A stretch of 64,000 bases of DNA, from assembly GCA_934561555.1 (NCBI GenBank), contig CAKTGQ010000005.1:1-64000 (forward strand), written 5' to 3'. Origin of the DNA: an uncultured Faecalibacterium sp. (lineage in GTDB: Bacteria > Bacillota > Clostridia > Oscillospirales > Ruminococcaceae). This document shows positions 41,765-50,880 of the stretch, piece by piece. The position numbers and the translations under genes are program-made. Position 1 is the first letter of the stretch. Each line of letters begins with the position of its first letter. A model generated the notes under the pieces. The model was given only the letters and a program-made list of their open reading frames with translations. It did no database searches and was not told where the DNA came from.

Positions 41765-43081
41765 ATGAATCTCATCAAGTGTGAAAAGCTCGAGAAGAGC
41801 ATGGCAGAACTGCAGTTCTCCATCGATGCAGAGGCCTTCAAGAAGGCTGTTGCCGATGTTTTCAAAAAAGAGGGCAAGAAGTACCCTGTGCAGGGCTTCC
41901 GCAAGGGCAAGGCTCCCAAGGCTCTGATCGAGAAGATGTACGGCGCAGACGTCTTTACCTACGACGCCATCAACGAGCTGTTCCCGGAGGCTTTCGAGGC
42001 TGCTGTTAAGGAAGCCGGCGTGGAGCCCGTGGGCCGTCCTGAGGTCACCGTGGATTCTGCCAGCGAGGCAGAGGGCGCTACCCTGACCGTTAAGGTCGCC
42101 GTGAAGCCCGAGGTCAAGGTTGGCAGCTACAACGGTCTGACCGTGGAAAAGACTGTCCATACTGTTACCGACGAGGCTGTGGACGCTGAGCTGAAGCGTG
42201 TGCAGGAGCGCAACGCCCGTGAGCTGACCCGTGAGGGCGCTGCTCAGAATGGCGATATCGCTGATATCGACTTCGAGGGCTTTGTGGACGGTGTTGCATT
42301 CGAGGGCGGCAAGGCTGAGCACTACAACCTGACTCTGGGCAGCGGCAGCTTCATCCCCGGCTTTGAGGAGCAGGTCGTTGGCCACTCCGCCGGCGAGGAG
42401 TTCGACGTGAACGTCACCTTCCCCACCGAGTATCAGGCTGCTGAGCTGGCTGGCAAGGCTGCTGTCTTTAAGATCAAGCTGCACGAGGTCAAGTACAAGG
42501 AGCTGCCCGCTCTGGATGACGAGCTGGCAAAGGACTGCTCCGAGTACGACACTCTGGACGAGTTCAAGGCTTCCATCCGCAAGAACAATCAGGAGCAGCT
42601 GGACAAGCAGGACGATCTGGCTGTCGAGAACGCTCTGGTCGATCAGGTCATCGAGAGCATGGAGGGCGAGATCCCTCAGGCTATGTACGATGTCCGCATG
42701 GACGAGATGGTCAACGACTTTGCTTTCCGTGTGGAGCAGCAGGGTCTGCGTCTGGAGGACTACCTGAAGTATATGGGTCAGTCCATGGAGCAGTTCCGTG
42801 CCGCTTTCATGCCGCAGGCTGAGAAGCAGGTCAAGATCGGTCTGGCTCTGGAGGCTGTTGCCGCTGCTGAGCACATCGAGGCTTCCGAGGACGAGATCAA
42901 TGCCGAGATCAAGCGCATTGCTGACCAGTACAAGATGGAAGAGGACAAGGTTCGTGAGCTGATCAACCTCGAGGATCTGAAGCAGGATCTGGCTCGCACC
43001 AAGGCCATCGACTTCATCAAGAGCCACGCCAACATCGTGGAGAAGCCCGCAGAGGCTGAGAAGGCTGCTGACGCTGAGTAA
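41765..43081 (+). CDS. tig: Trigger factor
   Basis: A 438-aa ribosome-associated chaperone and prolyl isomerase. The L23-docking signature lies in [17 protein letters not shown]; the FKBP-like domain runs about 150-240 ([16 protein letters not shown]); a helical C-terminal chaperone domain follows. ATG 41765 has GGAGG 8 nt upstream; the upstream GTG at 41750 would put that site inside the gene. The tig-clpP-clpX order is conserved in many bacteria. Confidence 0.96.
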   Translation: MNLIKCEKLEKSMAELQFSIDAEAFKKAVADVFKKEGKKYPVQGFRKGKAPKALIEKMYGADVFTYDAINELFPEAFEAAVKEAGVEPVGRPEVTVDSASEAEGATLTVKVAVKPEVKVGSYNGLTVEKTVHTVTDEAVDAELKRVQERNARELTREGAAQNGDIADIDFEGFVDGVAFEGGKAEHYNLTLGSGSFIPGFEEQVVGHSAGEEFDVNVTFPTEYQAAELAGKAAVFKIKLHEVKYKELPALDDELAKDCSEYDTLDEFKASIRKNNQEQLDKQDDLAVENALVDQVIESMEGEIPQAMYDVRMDEMVNDFAFRVEQQGLRLEDYLKYMGQSMEQFRAAFMPQAEKQVKIGLALEAVAAAEHIEASEDEINAEIKRIADQYKMEEDKVRELINLEDLKQDLARTKAIDFIKSHANIVEKPAEAEKAADAE

Positions 43082-43098
43082 TCAGTGCCGGGCCCTGT

Positions 43099-43118
43099 AA
43101 AGCGCCGCAGGCGTTTTA
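43099..43118 (+). terminator. Weak terminator after tig
   Basis: AAAGCGCC, loop GCA, GGCGTTTT, then ATC; starts 17 bases after the tig stop. The short T run suggests partial termination. Confidence 0.5.
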
Positions 43119-43130
43119 TCAAAGGTTGTT

Positions 43131-43182
43131 AAAATTGACCGGTACGGCTGAACTTTACAGGGAACCCGTATCGGTCAATTTT
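43131..43182. repeat. 17-bp inverted repeat between tig and clpP
   Basis: AAAATTGACCGGTACGG (43131-43147) pairs over its full length, one G-U, with CCGTATCGGTCAATTTT (43166-43182) across an 18-nt loop. With the flanking A and T ends it could be a bidirectional terminator or a leader structure for clpP, whose start is 36 bases further on. Confidence 0.7.
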
Positions 43183-43218
43183 GCCAATAAACTTAAACCA
43201 TTTCAGGAGGCGAACTTT

Positions 43219-43815
43219 ATGAGTTTTGTTCCTTACGTTGTCGAGCAGTCGGCGCACGGAGAGCGTTCCTACGATATTTTCTCTCGTCTGCTGAACGATC
43301 GCATCATCGTGCTGAGCGAGGATGTCAACGATACCACCGCAAGTCTTGTGGTGGCGCAGCTGCTGTATCTGGAAGGGCAGGACCCGGATAAGGACATCAG
43401 CCTGTATATCAACAGCCCCGGCGGCTCCATCAGTGCCGGTATGGCCATCCATGACACCATGCAGTATATCAAGTGCGACGTTTCCACCATCTGCATGGGC
43501 ATGGCTGCCTCTATGGGCGCATTTCTGCTGGCAAGCGGCACCAAGGGCAAGCGCTTTGCGCTGCCCAACGCCGAGATCATGATCCACCAGCCGCTGATCG
43601 GCGGTCAGGGCGGCGGCCTTTCCGGCCAGACCACGGATATCAAGATCCATGCCGAGCACATGGTCTATATCCGCGATAAGATGAACCGGATGCTCAGCGA
43701 GTACACCGGCCAGCCGCTGGAAAAGATCCAGCAGGACACCGAGCGCGACAACTACCTGACCGCGCAGCAGGCAAAGGAATACGGCCTGATCGATGAGGTC
43801 ATTGCCCACCGGTAA
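43219..43815 (+). CDS. clpP: ATP-dependent Clp protease proteolytic subunit
   Basis: A 198-aa serine peptidase forming the tetradecameric ClpP barrel. The catalytic triad is Ser in [11 protein letters not shown], His in MIHQPL and Asp in [11 protein letters not shown]. The substrate is delivered by ClpX, encoded 36 bases downstream. ATG 43219 has AGGAGG 8 nt upstream. No CtsR- or CIRCE-type operator is seen ahead of it; the large inverted repeat upstream may take a regulatory role. Confidence 0.97.
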   Translation: MSFVPYVVEQSAHGERSYDIFSRLLNDRIIVLSEDVNDTTASLVVAQLLYLEGQDPDKDISLYINSPGGSISAGMAIHDTMQYIKCDVSTICMGMAASMGAFLLASGTKGKRFALPNAEIMIHQPLIGGQGGGLSGQTTDIKIHAEHMVYIRDKMNRMLSEYTGQPLEKIQQDTERDNYLTAQQAKEYGLIDEVIAHR

Positions 43816-43851
43816 ACCGCTATAATCTATCCAGGATAAGGAAAAACAGCT

Positions 43852-45174
43852 ATGGCAAATAACAATTCCGGCAAAAACGAAAAGGATCTGGTTTGCAGCT
43901 TTTGCGGCAAGCATCAGGACGAAGTAGAGCGCATGATCATTGGCCCCGGGGTCAATATCTGCAGCGAGTGCATCGGCCTGTGCCACGATCTGCTCTCTGA
44001 CAAGCCGGATCAGCCCAAAAGTGCCCGTCCGGGACGCGGCAGCGCAAGCCGCGCCCATGTCCAGCCCGCTGCCGCAGATCTGGATATCAACATCATGACC
44101 CCGTCCGAGATCAAGGAAGGTCTGGATCAGTATGTCATCGGTCAGGACGAGGCAAAGCGTGTGCTGTCCGTTTCGGTCTACAACCATTATAAGCGCATCC
44201 TCAGCGGCAAGGGCGGCGATGTGGAGCTGCAAAAGTCCAACGTGCTGCTGCTGGGTCCCTCCGGTGTGGGCAAGACCCTGCTGGCGCAGACACTGGCCAA
44301 AATGCTGGGCGTGCCCTTCGCCATTGCGGATGCCACCACCCTTACCGAGGCTGGTTATGTGGGCGAGGACGTGGAGAACATTCTGCTCAAGCTGATCCAG
44401 GCGGCAGATTTTGATGTGCAGAAGGCACAGATCGGCATCATCTACATTGATGAGATCGACAAGATCACCCGCAAGAGTGAAAACCCCTCCATCACCCGCG
44501 ACGTGGGCGGCGAGGGCGTGCAGCAGGCACTGCTGAAGATCTTGGAGGGCACTGTCAGCAACGTGCCGCCGCAGGGCGGCCGCAAGCACCCGCAGCAGGA
44601 GTTCATCCAGATCGACACCACCAACATCCTGTTCATCTGCGGCGGTGCCTTTGACGGTCTGGACAAGTATATCCTGCGCCGCACCGATAAGTCCGCGCTG
44701 GGCTTCGGCAGTGCGCTGAAGGATAACTCCACCGAGGCCGAGCGTGCCTTGTTGCGCAAGGTAGAGCCCCACGATCTGGTCAAGTTCGGCCTGATCCCGG
44801 AGCTGATCGGCCGTCTGCCGGTCATCACCGTGTTGGACGATCTGGACGAGGATGCATTGGTGCGCGTGCTCAAGGAGCCCCGCAACAGTCTGGTCAAGCA
44901 GTACAAGGAGTTGCTGGGCATGGATAACGTGGAACTTACCTTCACGGATGAAGCCCTGCACGCCATTGCCCGCAAGACCATCGAGCGCAAGACCGGTGCC
45001 CGTGGTCTGCGCAGTGTGATGGAAAGCATTTTGCTGCCCATCATGTACGAGGTGCCCAGCGATGCCACCATCATCCGCGTGACTGTGGACAAGGACACCG
45101 TGGAGGGCGGCGAAGCACATCTGGAATACGGCGCTGTGCGCAAACGTTATAAAAATCAGGTCGCTCTGAGCTGA
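43852..45174 (+). CDS. clpX: ATP-dependent Clp protease ATP-binding subunit ClpX
   Basis: A 440-aa AAA+ unfoldase. The N-terminal C4 zinc domain (CSFCGKHQ ... CSECI) precedes Walker [13 protein letters not shown], Walker [11 protein letters not shown], the pore loop in AGYVGEDV and the arginine region of [11 protein letters not shown], with the C-terminal sensor-2 segment [12 protein letters not shown]. It feeds substrates to ClpP. A TATAAT at 43821-43826 could add an internal start, but a -35 is not evident. Confidence 0.97.
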   Translation: MANNNSGKNEKDLVCSFCGKHQDEVERMIIGPGVNICSECIGLCHDLLSDKPDQPKSARPGRGSASRAHVQPAAADLDINIMTPSEIKEGLDQYVIGQDEAKRVLSVSVYNHYKRILSGKGGDVELQKSNVLLLGPSGVGKTLLAQTLAKMLGVPFAIADATTLTEAGYVGEDVENILLKLIQAADFDVQKAQIGIIYIDEIDKITRKSENPSITRDVGGEGVQQALLKILEGTVSNVPPQGGRKHPQQEFIQIDTTNILFICGGAFDGLDKYILRRTDKSALGFGSALKDNSTEAERALLRKVEPHDLVKFGLIPELIGRLPVITVLDDLDEDALVRVLKEPRNSLVKQYKELLGMDNVELTFTDEALHAIARKTIERKTGARGLRSVMESILLPIMYEVPSDATIIRVTVDKDTVEGGEAHLEYGAVRKRYKNQVALS

Positions 45175-45223
45175 CGGCATTGCCGCACAGCAGGGGAGCG
45201 TACCCGCTTGCAAGGCTCTGTTT

Positions 45224-45250
45224 CAAAAGCTTTTTGCTTTTGGCAGGGCT
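45224..45250 (+). terminator. Terminator after clpX
   Basis: CAAAAGC (45224-45230), TTTTT loop, GCTTTTG (45236-45242), then GCAGGGCTTTTTG downstream. Confidence 0.6.
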
Positions 45251-45266
45251 TTTTGCTTTCAAATTC

Positions 45267-45295
45267 TTGTTTCTGACAGGAAAATGTACTATAAT
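45267..45295 (+). promoter_or_regulatory. Aminotransferase promoter
   Basis: TTGTTT (45267-45272), 17 nt, TATAAT (45290-45295), about 105 bases before the start codon. Confidence 0.8.
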
Positions 45296-45400
45296 AGTAA
45301 AGTGTGGATCGTGCGGCGTGTGCTCTCTGGCAGGGGCATACCGCAAAAGACGAGCCATAGAATTGGGTAACAGGAAGTACTATAAAGGAGTGTGTATTCA

Positions 45401-46681
45401 ATGGCAAATTATCACGAGATGGATCGCGCAGCGCTGACCGCTGAAAAGGCAGCGCTGGAGCAGGCTTATAAGCAGTTTCAGGCAAAGGGTCTGAAGCTCA
45501 ATATGGCACGCGGCAAGCCCGGCCCCCACCAGATGGATCTGGCAATGGACCTGCTGAAGATGACCGACTACACCACGGATGCAGGCACCGATGCCCGCAA
45601 CTACGGCGAGCTGGAGGGTCTGCACGAGGCCCGCGCCCTGTTTGCAGATGTGTTTGGCGTAAAGCCCAACGAGGTATTCGTGGGCGGCAACTCCAGCCTG
45701 CAGCTGATGTATAACCTCATCAACATCGGCTATGTGTTCGGCTTCCCGGAGTCTCCCTGCCCCTGGTCTCAGGTGGAGAAGCGCAAGTTCCTCTGCCCGG
45801 TGCCCGGCTATGACCGTCACTTTGCTATTACCGAGGAGTTCGGCTTTGAGCTTATCAGCGTGCCCATGACCCCCAACGGCCCCGATATGGACGTTGTGGA
45901 AAAGCTGGTGGCAGAGGACGATACCATCAAGGGCATCTGGTGCGTACCGCAGTACTCCAACCCCGATGGCTACACTTACAGCGATGAGACCATCGAGCGC
46001 TTTGCCAAGATGAAGACCGCTGCCCCGGATTTCAAAATCTTCTGGGATGAGGCATACATCGTCCATCACCTGACCGAGGAGATCATCGAGACCCCTGTTC
46101 TGCTGAACGTGAGCAAGAAGTATGGCACGCAGGACCGCGTGTTCATGTTCACCTCCACCAGCAAGATCACCTTCCCGGGTGCCGGTGTTTCTGCCATTGC
46201 CTGCAGCGACAACAGCATGAAGTATATGTGCAAGCGCTTTGCCGTGATGATCATCAGCTACGACAAAATGAACCAGCTGCGCCACGTCCGCTTCCTGAAG
46301 AACAAGGAAGGCGTTCTGGCACACATGGCAAAGCATCGCCGCCGTCTGGTGCCCTGCTTCGATGCCGTCAAGACCGCTTTTGCCGCAAACCTTACCCCCT
46401 GCGGCGATATTGCCCACTGGACCAACCCCAAGGGCGGCTACTTCATCAGCCTGTATGTCATGCCCGGTTGCGCCAAGCGTGTGGCAGACCTGTGCAAGAA
46501 CGCAGGTCTGACCCTGACCGGTGCAGGCTCTGCTTATCCGTACCACAAGGACCCGCAGGATTCTCACCTGCGCATCGCACCCACTTATCCCAGTCTGGAC
46601 GAGGTAGAGACCGCTTCCGAGCTGCTGTGCGTCTGCGTACGTCTGGCCGTTGTGGAAAAGCTGCTGGCTGATATGGCATAA
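45401..46681 (+). CDS. Aspartate aminotransferase-like PLP enzyme (Aminotran_MocR type)
   Basis: A 426-aa fold-type I aminotransferase of the group related to the MocR-domain family (PF12897), sometimes assigned as type Ic aspartate aminotransferases. The PLP lysine is in TSTSKITFPGAG; LNMARGKPGPHQMDL and GGNSSLQLMYN are typical N-terminal blocks. No DNA-binding domain is attached. ATG 45401 has AAAGGAG 10 nt upstream. It is a single-gene unit with its own promoter and terminator. The amino donor is inferred, not shown. Confidence 0.85.
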   Translation: MANYHEMDRAALTAEKAALEQAYKQFQAKGLKLNMARGKPGPHQMDLAMDLLKMTDYTTDAGTDARNYGELEGLHEARALFADVFGVKPNEVFVGGNSSLQLMYNLINIGYVFGFPESPCPWSQVEKRKFLCPVPGYDRHFAITEEFGFELISVPMTPNGPDMDVVEKLVAEDDTIKGIWCVPQYSNPDGYTYSDETIERFAKMKTAAPDFKIFWDEAYIVHHLTEEIIETPVLLNVSKKYGTQDRVFMFTSTSKITFPGAGVSAIACSDNSMKYMCKRFAVMIISYDKMNQLRHVRFLKNKEGVLAHMAKHRRRLVPCFDAVKTAFAANLTPCGDIAHWTNPKGGYFISLYVMPGCAKRVADLCKNAGLTLTGAGSAYPYHKDPQDSHLRIAPTYPSLDEVETASELLCVCVRLAVVEKLLADMA

Positions 46682-46703
46682 AGCTTGAAATAACTTGTAT
46701 ATT

Positions 46704-46745
46704 CTCCTCTGCGGGGCTCTTTGCAGGGCTGGCAGGGGAGTTTTG
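46704..46745 (+). terminator. Terminator after the aminotransferase
   Basis: CTCCTCTGC (46704-46712) pairs with GCAGGGGAG (46732-46740, one G-U), followed by TTTTG. Confidence 0.7.
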
Positions 46746-46822
46746 TCACAGAAAGGTCGGCACGACGGCTGCTCTGTGAGGAGAGGGACCGTCGGCAAAA
46801 CTTGCGGTTCACAACAAAAACG

Positions 46823-46848
46823 GCGGCGGCTGTACAGCCGCCGCTTTT
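46823..46848 (+). promoter_or_regulatory. Perfect 11-bp hairpin just ahead of the secDF ribosome-binding site
   Basis: GCGGCGGCTGT (46823-46833) is directly followed by its complement ACAGCCGCCGC (46834-46844) and TTTT, ending at the GGAGG (46849-46853) of secDF. Its position inside the secDF leader suggests an attenuator or translation-affecting element. A second stem, GACGG/CCGTC, lies upstream at about 46769-46795. Confidence 0.6.
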
Positions 46849-46863
46849 GGAGGTTCCCGACTT

Positions 46864-49197
46864 ATGAAAACAAAAGGCAAAGCATGGCAGCTGGTCGTTA
46901 CCGCGCTGCTGATCGTTGTGTTTGTCTACACCGCCTTTTTTGGCGTGGCGGCAAAATACGGCGATGTGACCACTACCTACATCAAGGGTGCAAAGGATAT
47001 CCGCTTTGGCGTGGATATCAAGGGCGGCGTCAACGTCACCTTTGTGCCCTCGGATGGCTACGATGCCACGGACGAGCAGCTGGATGCCGCCCGTCTGGTC
47101 ATCGAGAACCGTCTGGTCGCCCTGAACGTGACCGACTACGAGCTGTATGTGGACAACAACTCCGACAGCCTGATCTTGGAGTTCCCGTGGCAGTCCGGCG
47201 AGACGGATTTTGACCCCGAGTCTGCCATTCAGGAGATCGGCACCACCGCCTACCTGACCTTCCGCGAGGGAGCCAGCAAGGACGGCGAGCTGATCCTTGA
47301 CGGCTCCATGGTCGAAAGCGCTTCGGCGCAGTACGGCGCTGTGAGCAACGGCGGCAGTTCCGAGTATTATGTTGCCCTCAAGTTCACCACCGAGGGTGCC
47401 AAGGCCTTTGGCGATGCCACCACCAAGCTGGCCGCCGATAAGGGCAGCATCAGCATCTGGCTGGACGACGAGAACGTGAGCACCGCCACCGTCAACACCG
47501 CTATCACCGACGGACAGGCCATCATCACCAGTTCGGCCTCCAACCCCTTTACGCAGGATGCCGTGGTCAAGATGGCACGCCAGATCAACTCCGGTGCGCT
47601 GCCCTTTGCTCTGAGCGTGGACAGCTACTCCACCGTGAGCCCCAGTCTGGGCGAAAACAGCCTTGGCGCCATGGTGCTGGCAGGCCTGATCGCTTTTGCC
47701 CTCATCGTGGTGTTCATGACGGTGCTGTACCGTCTGCCGGGCTTTCTGGCCTGCATCGCGCTGGCCGGTCAGGTGGCAGCTACGCTGGCCTTTGTGTCCG
47801 GCTACTTCCCGGTATTTGAAAGCTTCACCCTGACCCTGCCCGGCATCGCAGGTATCATTCTGGCCATCGGCATGGGCGTGGATGCCAACGTCATCACCGC
47901 CGAGCGCATCAAGGAGGAACTGAAAAACGGCAAATCTCTGGATGGCGCACTGAAGAGCGGCTTTGCCCGCGGCCTGACCCCCATCATTGACGGCAACGTG
48001 ACCATCGTCATCGTGGCCATCGTGCTTATGGGTGCCTTCGGCCCCTCGGATGGCCTGTTTGCCAAGGCACTGCACTTTGTGTTCTTCGCCTTCGGCCCCT
48101 CTACCGCAGGCACCATCTACGCCTTCGGCTATACGCTGCTTACCGGCGTGCTGCTGAACTTTGTGTTCGGCGTGTTCGCTACCCGTGTTATGATCCGCGG
48201 TGCAGCCGCCATCAAGGCACTGCGCAACCCGTGGCTGTACGGCGCTGCAAAGCTCGGGCAGGAGAAGGCTGAAAAGAAGCCGGTGGATTTCGTAGCCCTG
48301 CGCAAAAAGTTCCTGACCTTCTCCACCTGCCTGATGGCCGTTATCCTGCTGTGCGCCGTGGTGTTCGGTGTGCATCTGGATACCGAGTTTACCGGCGGTG
48401 CCATGATCACCCTGTCCTACGAGGGCAGCTTTGATCAGTCCGCTGTGCAAAAGACCGCTGCTGCGGCGCTGGAAAACACCGGCCTGACCCTGCAGACCGG
48501 CGAGAACGTAGCCACCGGCGACCAGACCCTGAAAATCTCCATGCCCGGCACCGAGACCGTGACCACCGAGCAGGTGGAGAACCTGCTGGATTCCCTGAAC
48601 GAAAACTACCCGGACAACCAGTTTGCCCAGCTGTCCCTGAGCAACGTCAGCGCAGCCATGGGCACAAAGTTCCTGCAGAAGAGTTTGGTGGCGGTCCTGT
48701 TTGCACTGGTGCTCATTCTGCTGTATATCGCCCTGCGCTTCAAGAACATCGGCGGTCTGACCGGCGGTATGATGGCAGTGCTGGCGCTGGTCAACGACCT
48801 GATGGTGGTGTTCGGCACTTTTGTGCTGCTGCGCACCGCACTGGACGGCAACTTTATCGCCGCCATGCTCACCATCCTCGGCTACTCCATCAACGATACC
48901 GTTGTGGTGTACGACCGCATCCGCGAGAACCGTGCCCTCATGGGCAAAAAGGGCAGCTTTGAAGAGTTGGTCAACCAGTCGGTCAACCAGTCTGCCCGCC
49001 GTACTCTGATCACCACTATTACCACCGTGATGGCATTGGGTGTCATGTGCATCGTGGCAAAGCTCTACGGTCTGGACAGCATCTTTACCTTTGCGTTCCC
49101 GCTGATGATGGGTATGATCAGCGGTGTGTACACCTCTCTGTGCGTTTCTACCTCGGCATGGGTGCTGTGGAGCGAGCGCAGCAAAAAGAAAAACTGA
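46864..49197 (+). CDS. secDF: Fused protein translocase subunit SecDF
   Basis: A 777-aa fusion of SecD and SecF, the RND-type membrane subunits that use the ion gradient to help protein export. The SecD half starts with one span and the periplasmic block [13 protein letters not shown], has the conserved GMGVDANVI segment in its fourth transmembrane helix, and the SecF half contains [16 protein letters not shown] and [18 protein letters not shown]. About twelve spans are expected. ATG 46864 has GGAGG 10 nt upstream. nrdR follows 16 bases after the stop. Confidence 0.95.
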   Translation: MKTKGKAWQLVVTALLIVVFVYTAFFGVAAKYGDVTTTYIKGAKDIRFGVDIKGGVNVTFVPSDGYDATDEQLDAARLVIENRLVALNVTDYELYVDNNSDSLILEFPWQSGETDFDPESAIQEIGTTAYLTFREGASKDGELILDGSMVESASAQYGAVSNGGSSEYYVALKFTTEGAKAFGDATTKLAADKGSISIWLDDENVSTATVNTAITDGQAIITSSASNPFTQDAVVKMARQINSGALPFALSVDSYSTVSPSLGENSLGAMVLAGLIAFALIVVFMTVLYRLPGFLACIALAGQVAATLAFVSGYFPVFESFTLTLPGIAGIILAIGMGVDANVITAERIKEELKNGKSLDGALKSGFARGLTPIIDGNVTIVIVAIVLMGAFGPSDGLFAKALHFVFFAFGPSTAGTIYAFGYTLLTGVLLNFVFGVFATRVMIRGAAAIKALRNPWLYGAAKLGQEKAEKKPVDFVALRKKFLTFSTCLMAVILLCAVVFGVHLDTEFTGGAMITLSYEGSFDQSAVQKTAAAALENTGLTLQTGENVATGDQTLKISMPGTETVTTEQVENLLDSLNENYPDNQFAQLSLSNVSAAMGTKFLQKSLVAVLFALVLILLYIALRFKNIGGLTGGMMAVLALVNDLMVVFGTFVLLRTALDGNFIAAMLTILGYSINDTVVVYDRIRENRALMGKKGSFEELVNQSVNQSARRTLITTITTVMALGVMCIVAKLYGLDSIFTFAFPLMMGMISGVYTSLCVSTSAWVLWSERSKKKN

Positions 49198-49213
49198 GGC
49201 GGAGGAACAAAAG

Positions 49214-49681
49214 ATGAAGTGCCCTTATTGCGGCGCGGAGGAATCCAAGGTGATCGACTCCCGCCCCACGGAAGATAACGAGCGCATCCGCCGCCGCCGC
49301 GAGTGCCTGAACTGCCATATGCGCTTTACCACCTACGAGGTAGTGGAAACAGTGCCGTTGGTGGTTATCAAAAAGGATAACTCCCGCGAACCCTTTGACC
49401 GGCAGAAGCTGTTCAACGCCATGCTGCGCGCCTGCGCCAAGCGTCCTGTCAGCTACGAAACGCTGGAACGCGCCGTCGGCAGCATTGAGCAGTCCCTGTT
49501 CAGTTCCTACGACCGCGAGATCCCCAGTGTGCGCATCGGCGAGCTGACCATGGAGGAACTGAAAAAGATCGATGAGGTGGCCTATATCCGCTTTGCTTCG
49601 GTCTACCGCCAGTTTGCGGACGTGGAAAGCTTCCTTGATGAACTGAAAAAGCTTGTGGGCGACCGCAAGGAAAACCAGTAA
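49214..49681 (+). CDS. nrdR: Transcriptional repressor NrdR
   Basis: A 155-aa repressor of ribonucleotide reductase genes. The N-terminal zinc ribbon CPYC ... CLNC with RRRREC precedes an ATP-cone domain ([18 protein letters not shown], ...[11 protein letters not shown]). It senses dATP/ATP. ATG 49214 has GGAGG about 9 nt upstream. Cotranscription with secDF looks likely; a strong terminator follows. Confidence 0.96.
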   Translation: MKCPYCGAEESKVIDSRPTEDNERIRRRRECLNCHMRFTTYEVVETVPLVVIKKDNSREPFDRQKLFNAMLRACAKRPVSYETLERAVGSIEQSLFSSYDREIPSVRIGELTMEELKKIDEVAYIRFASVYRQFADVESFLDELKKLVGDRKENQ

Positions 49682-49691
49682 ACTATAACTT

Positions 49692-49732
49692 AAAAAGGAC
49701 ACTGCACGAAACGCCGTGCAGTGTCCTTTTTT
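49692..49732. terminator. Bidirectional terminator between nrdR and DUF4363 gene
   Basis: GGACACTGCAC (49697-49707) and GTGCAGTGTCC (49716-49726), flanked by A and T runs, lie between convergent genes. Confidence 0.93.
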
Positions 49733-49739
49733 GCTCATC

Positions 49740-50108
49740 TTACACCAGCCGCCGGGCAAGCCATTCCAGCCGCTCTACTTCCACCTGTGCGCGGCGCAGC
49801 TCACCCAGTGCATCCTCGGTGGCTTGCTGCTCCAGATATCCGTCTGCCGCCCGCAGTGCGGCTTCCAGCTCCGTGTAGTCGGCCGTGCGCAGCAGATGGC
49901 TCATGGTTTCCCGCATGGTGTCGCACAGCTCTGCACCCTCGGCAAGCGCCTGCCGCGCAGTGGGAAAGTCCTTCTGCCGTACAGCCTCGAGGGCGCAGTT
50001 CAAGTCAGCCGAGATATCCTGTGCAAAACCCTGCACCCGTCCGCTGCTGTAAAGGGATACCCCCAGCAGCACGGCTACGATCAGGATGCACGCATAGATC
50101 CGCTTCAT
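49740..50108 (-). CDS. DUF4363 family protein
   Basis: A 122-aa protein with an N-terminal membrane span or uncleaved signal (YACILIVAVLLGVSLYSSG) and a helical exterior domain rich in Glu and Leu. It belongs to the small DUF4363 family that accompanies DUF421 proteins in Clostridia. ATG 50108 has GGGAGG 6 nt upstream and overlaps the stop of the DUF421 gene (ATGA), so the two are made together. No function is known. Confidence 0.78.
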   Translation of the reverse strand: MKRIYACILIVAVLLGVSLYSSGRVQGFAQDISADLNCALEAVRQKDFPTARQALAEGAELCDTMRETMSHLLRTADYTELEAALRAADGYLEQQATEDALGELRRAQVEVERLEWLARRLV

Positions 50109-50797
50109 CGTTTTCCTCCCGGCTGCCGACCTTCCTTTTTCAGCAGAAAATAGTCCTCGGTCTCGTTGCCGATGAGCAGTAAAATTTCCTGCGGCAGAAC
50201 TGTGTTTGCTGTGGCGGTGCGTTCCAGCCACGCACGGTCCTTGCCGCACCAGCGCAGATTATCCTCCAACACCTGCCCGTCCAGCACAAAGGGGATGGTG
50301 GCCTGTGTCTGCTGCACCTTCAGCTGCAAGTCAGCTAGGGTAGCCGCTTCCTGTTCCGGGCGCAGCGCCGCCGACAGCGTGCCGTTCGTTTCGATCACGG
50401 CGTAGGATACTCTGCGCGGGTCAAAGATATCCTTGCCGCGCAGCGCCTCCATCAGGTCGGCGGTGGTCAGCCGCAGCATCCGCAAAGCGTCCTGATCGAT
50501 CTTCCCGTCCAGAATGACCGTTTTAGGACGCCCGGAGAGGAAATTGAAAAACTTCTGGCTGCGGAAGCTTACCACCGAACCCAGCAACTCCAGCGCTGCA
50601 ATGAGGAACAGCGGGATGAGACTGGCGGTGATGGGCACATCTTCCGATTCAATGGAGATGGACGCCAGATTGGAGATCAGGATGGTGGATACCAATTCCT
50701 CCGGCTGCAACTCTCCCAGCTGACGCTTGCCCATCAGCCGCATGGCAAACAAAACGCAGAGATACAGGATAATGGTGCGGCAAAGCAGCAGTTTCAT
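50105..50797 (-). CDS. DUF421 (YetF-like) membrane protein
   Basis: A 230-aa protein with two to three N-terminal membrane spans and a cytosolic alpha/beta domain. The family motif RLMGKRQLGELQPEELV is clear, as is the domain block GRPKTVILDGKI. DUF421 proteins occur in several copies in spore formers, including inside spoVA-type operons, and related ones have been tied to spore inner-membrane properties. Here it is divergent from a gerA-like operon 83 bases away, which strengthens a spore-related origin. ATG 50797 has GGAGGG about 7 nt upstream. Confidence 0.87.
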   Translation of the reverse strand: MKLLLCRTIILYLCVLFAMRLMGKRQLGELQPEELVSTILISNLASISIESEDVPITASLIPLFLIAALELLGSVVSFRSQKFFNFLSGRPKTVILDGKIDQDALRMLRLTTADLMEALRGKDIFDPRRVSYAVIETNGTLSAALRPEQEAATLADLQLKVQQTQATIPFVLDGQVLEDNLRWCGKDRAWLERTATANTVLPQEILLLIGNETEDYFLLKKEGRQPGGKR

Positions 50798-50880
50798 GCA
50801 CAAACCCTCCCGGTGCGGTGTGCGCGGCGTATTCCGCTGCGGCAAAGCGGGCATACTGCACACACAAAGGAGTGATGGAT

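Noticed and set aside
39233..43027. A 1264-codon open frame on the minus strand
   Set aside because: It is antisense to yraN, thrC, the phosphoesterase and tig, all clearly conserved. GC-rich third positions leave few stop codons in the opposite frame; the translation is Leu/His/Val-rich low-complexity sequence with no motif.
43131..43219. CtsR or CIRCE operator before clpP
   Set aside because: One GGTCAAT half-site occurs in the inverted repeat, but there is no tandem heptad and no TTAGCACTC/GAGTGCTAA pair.
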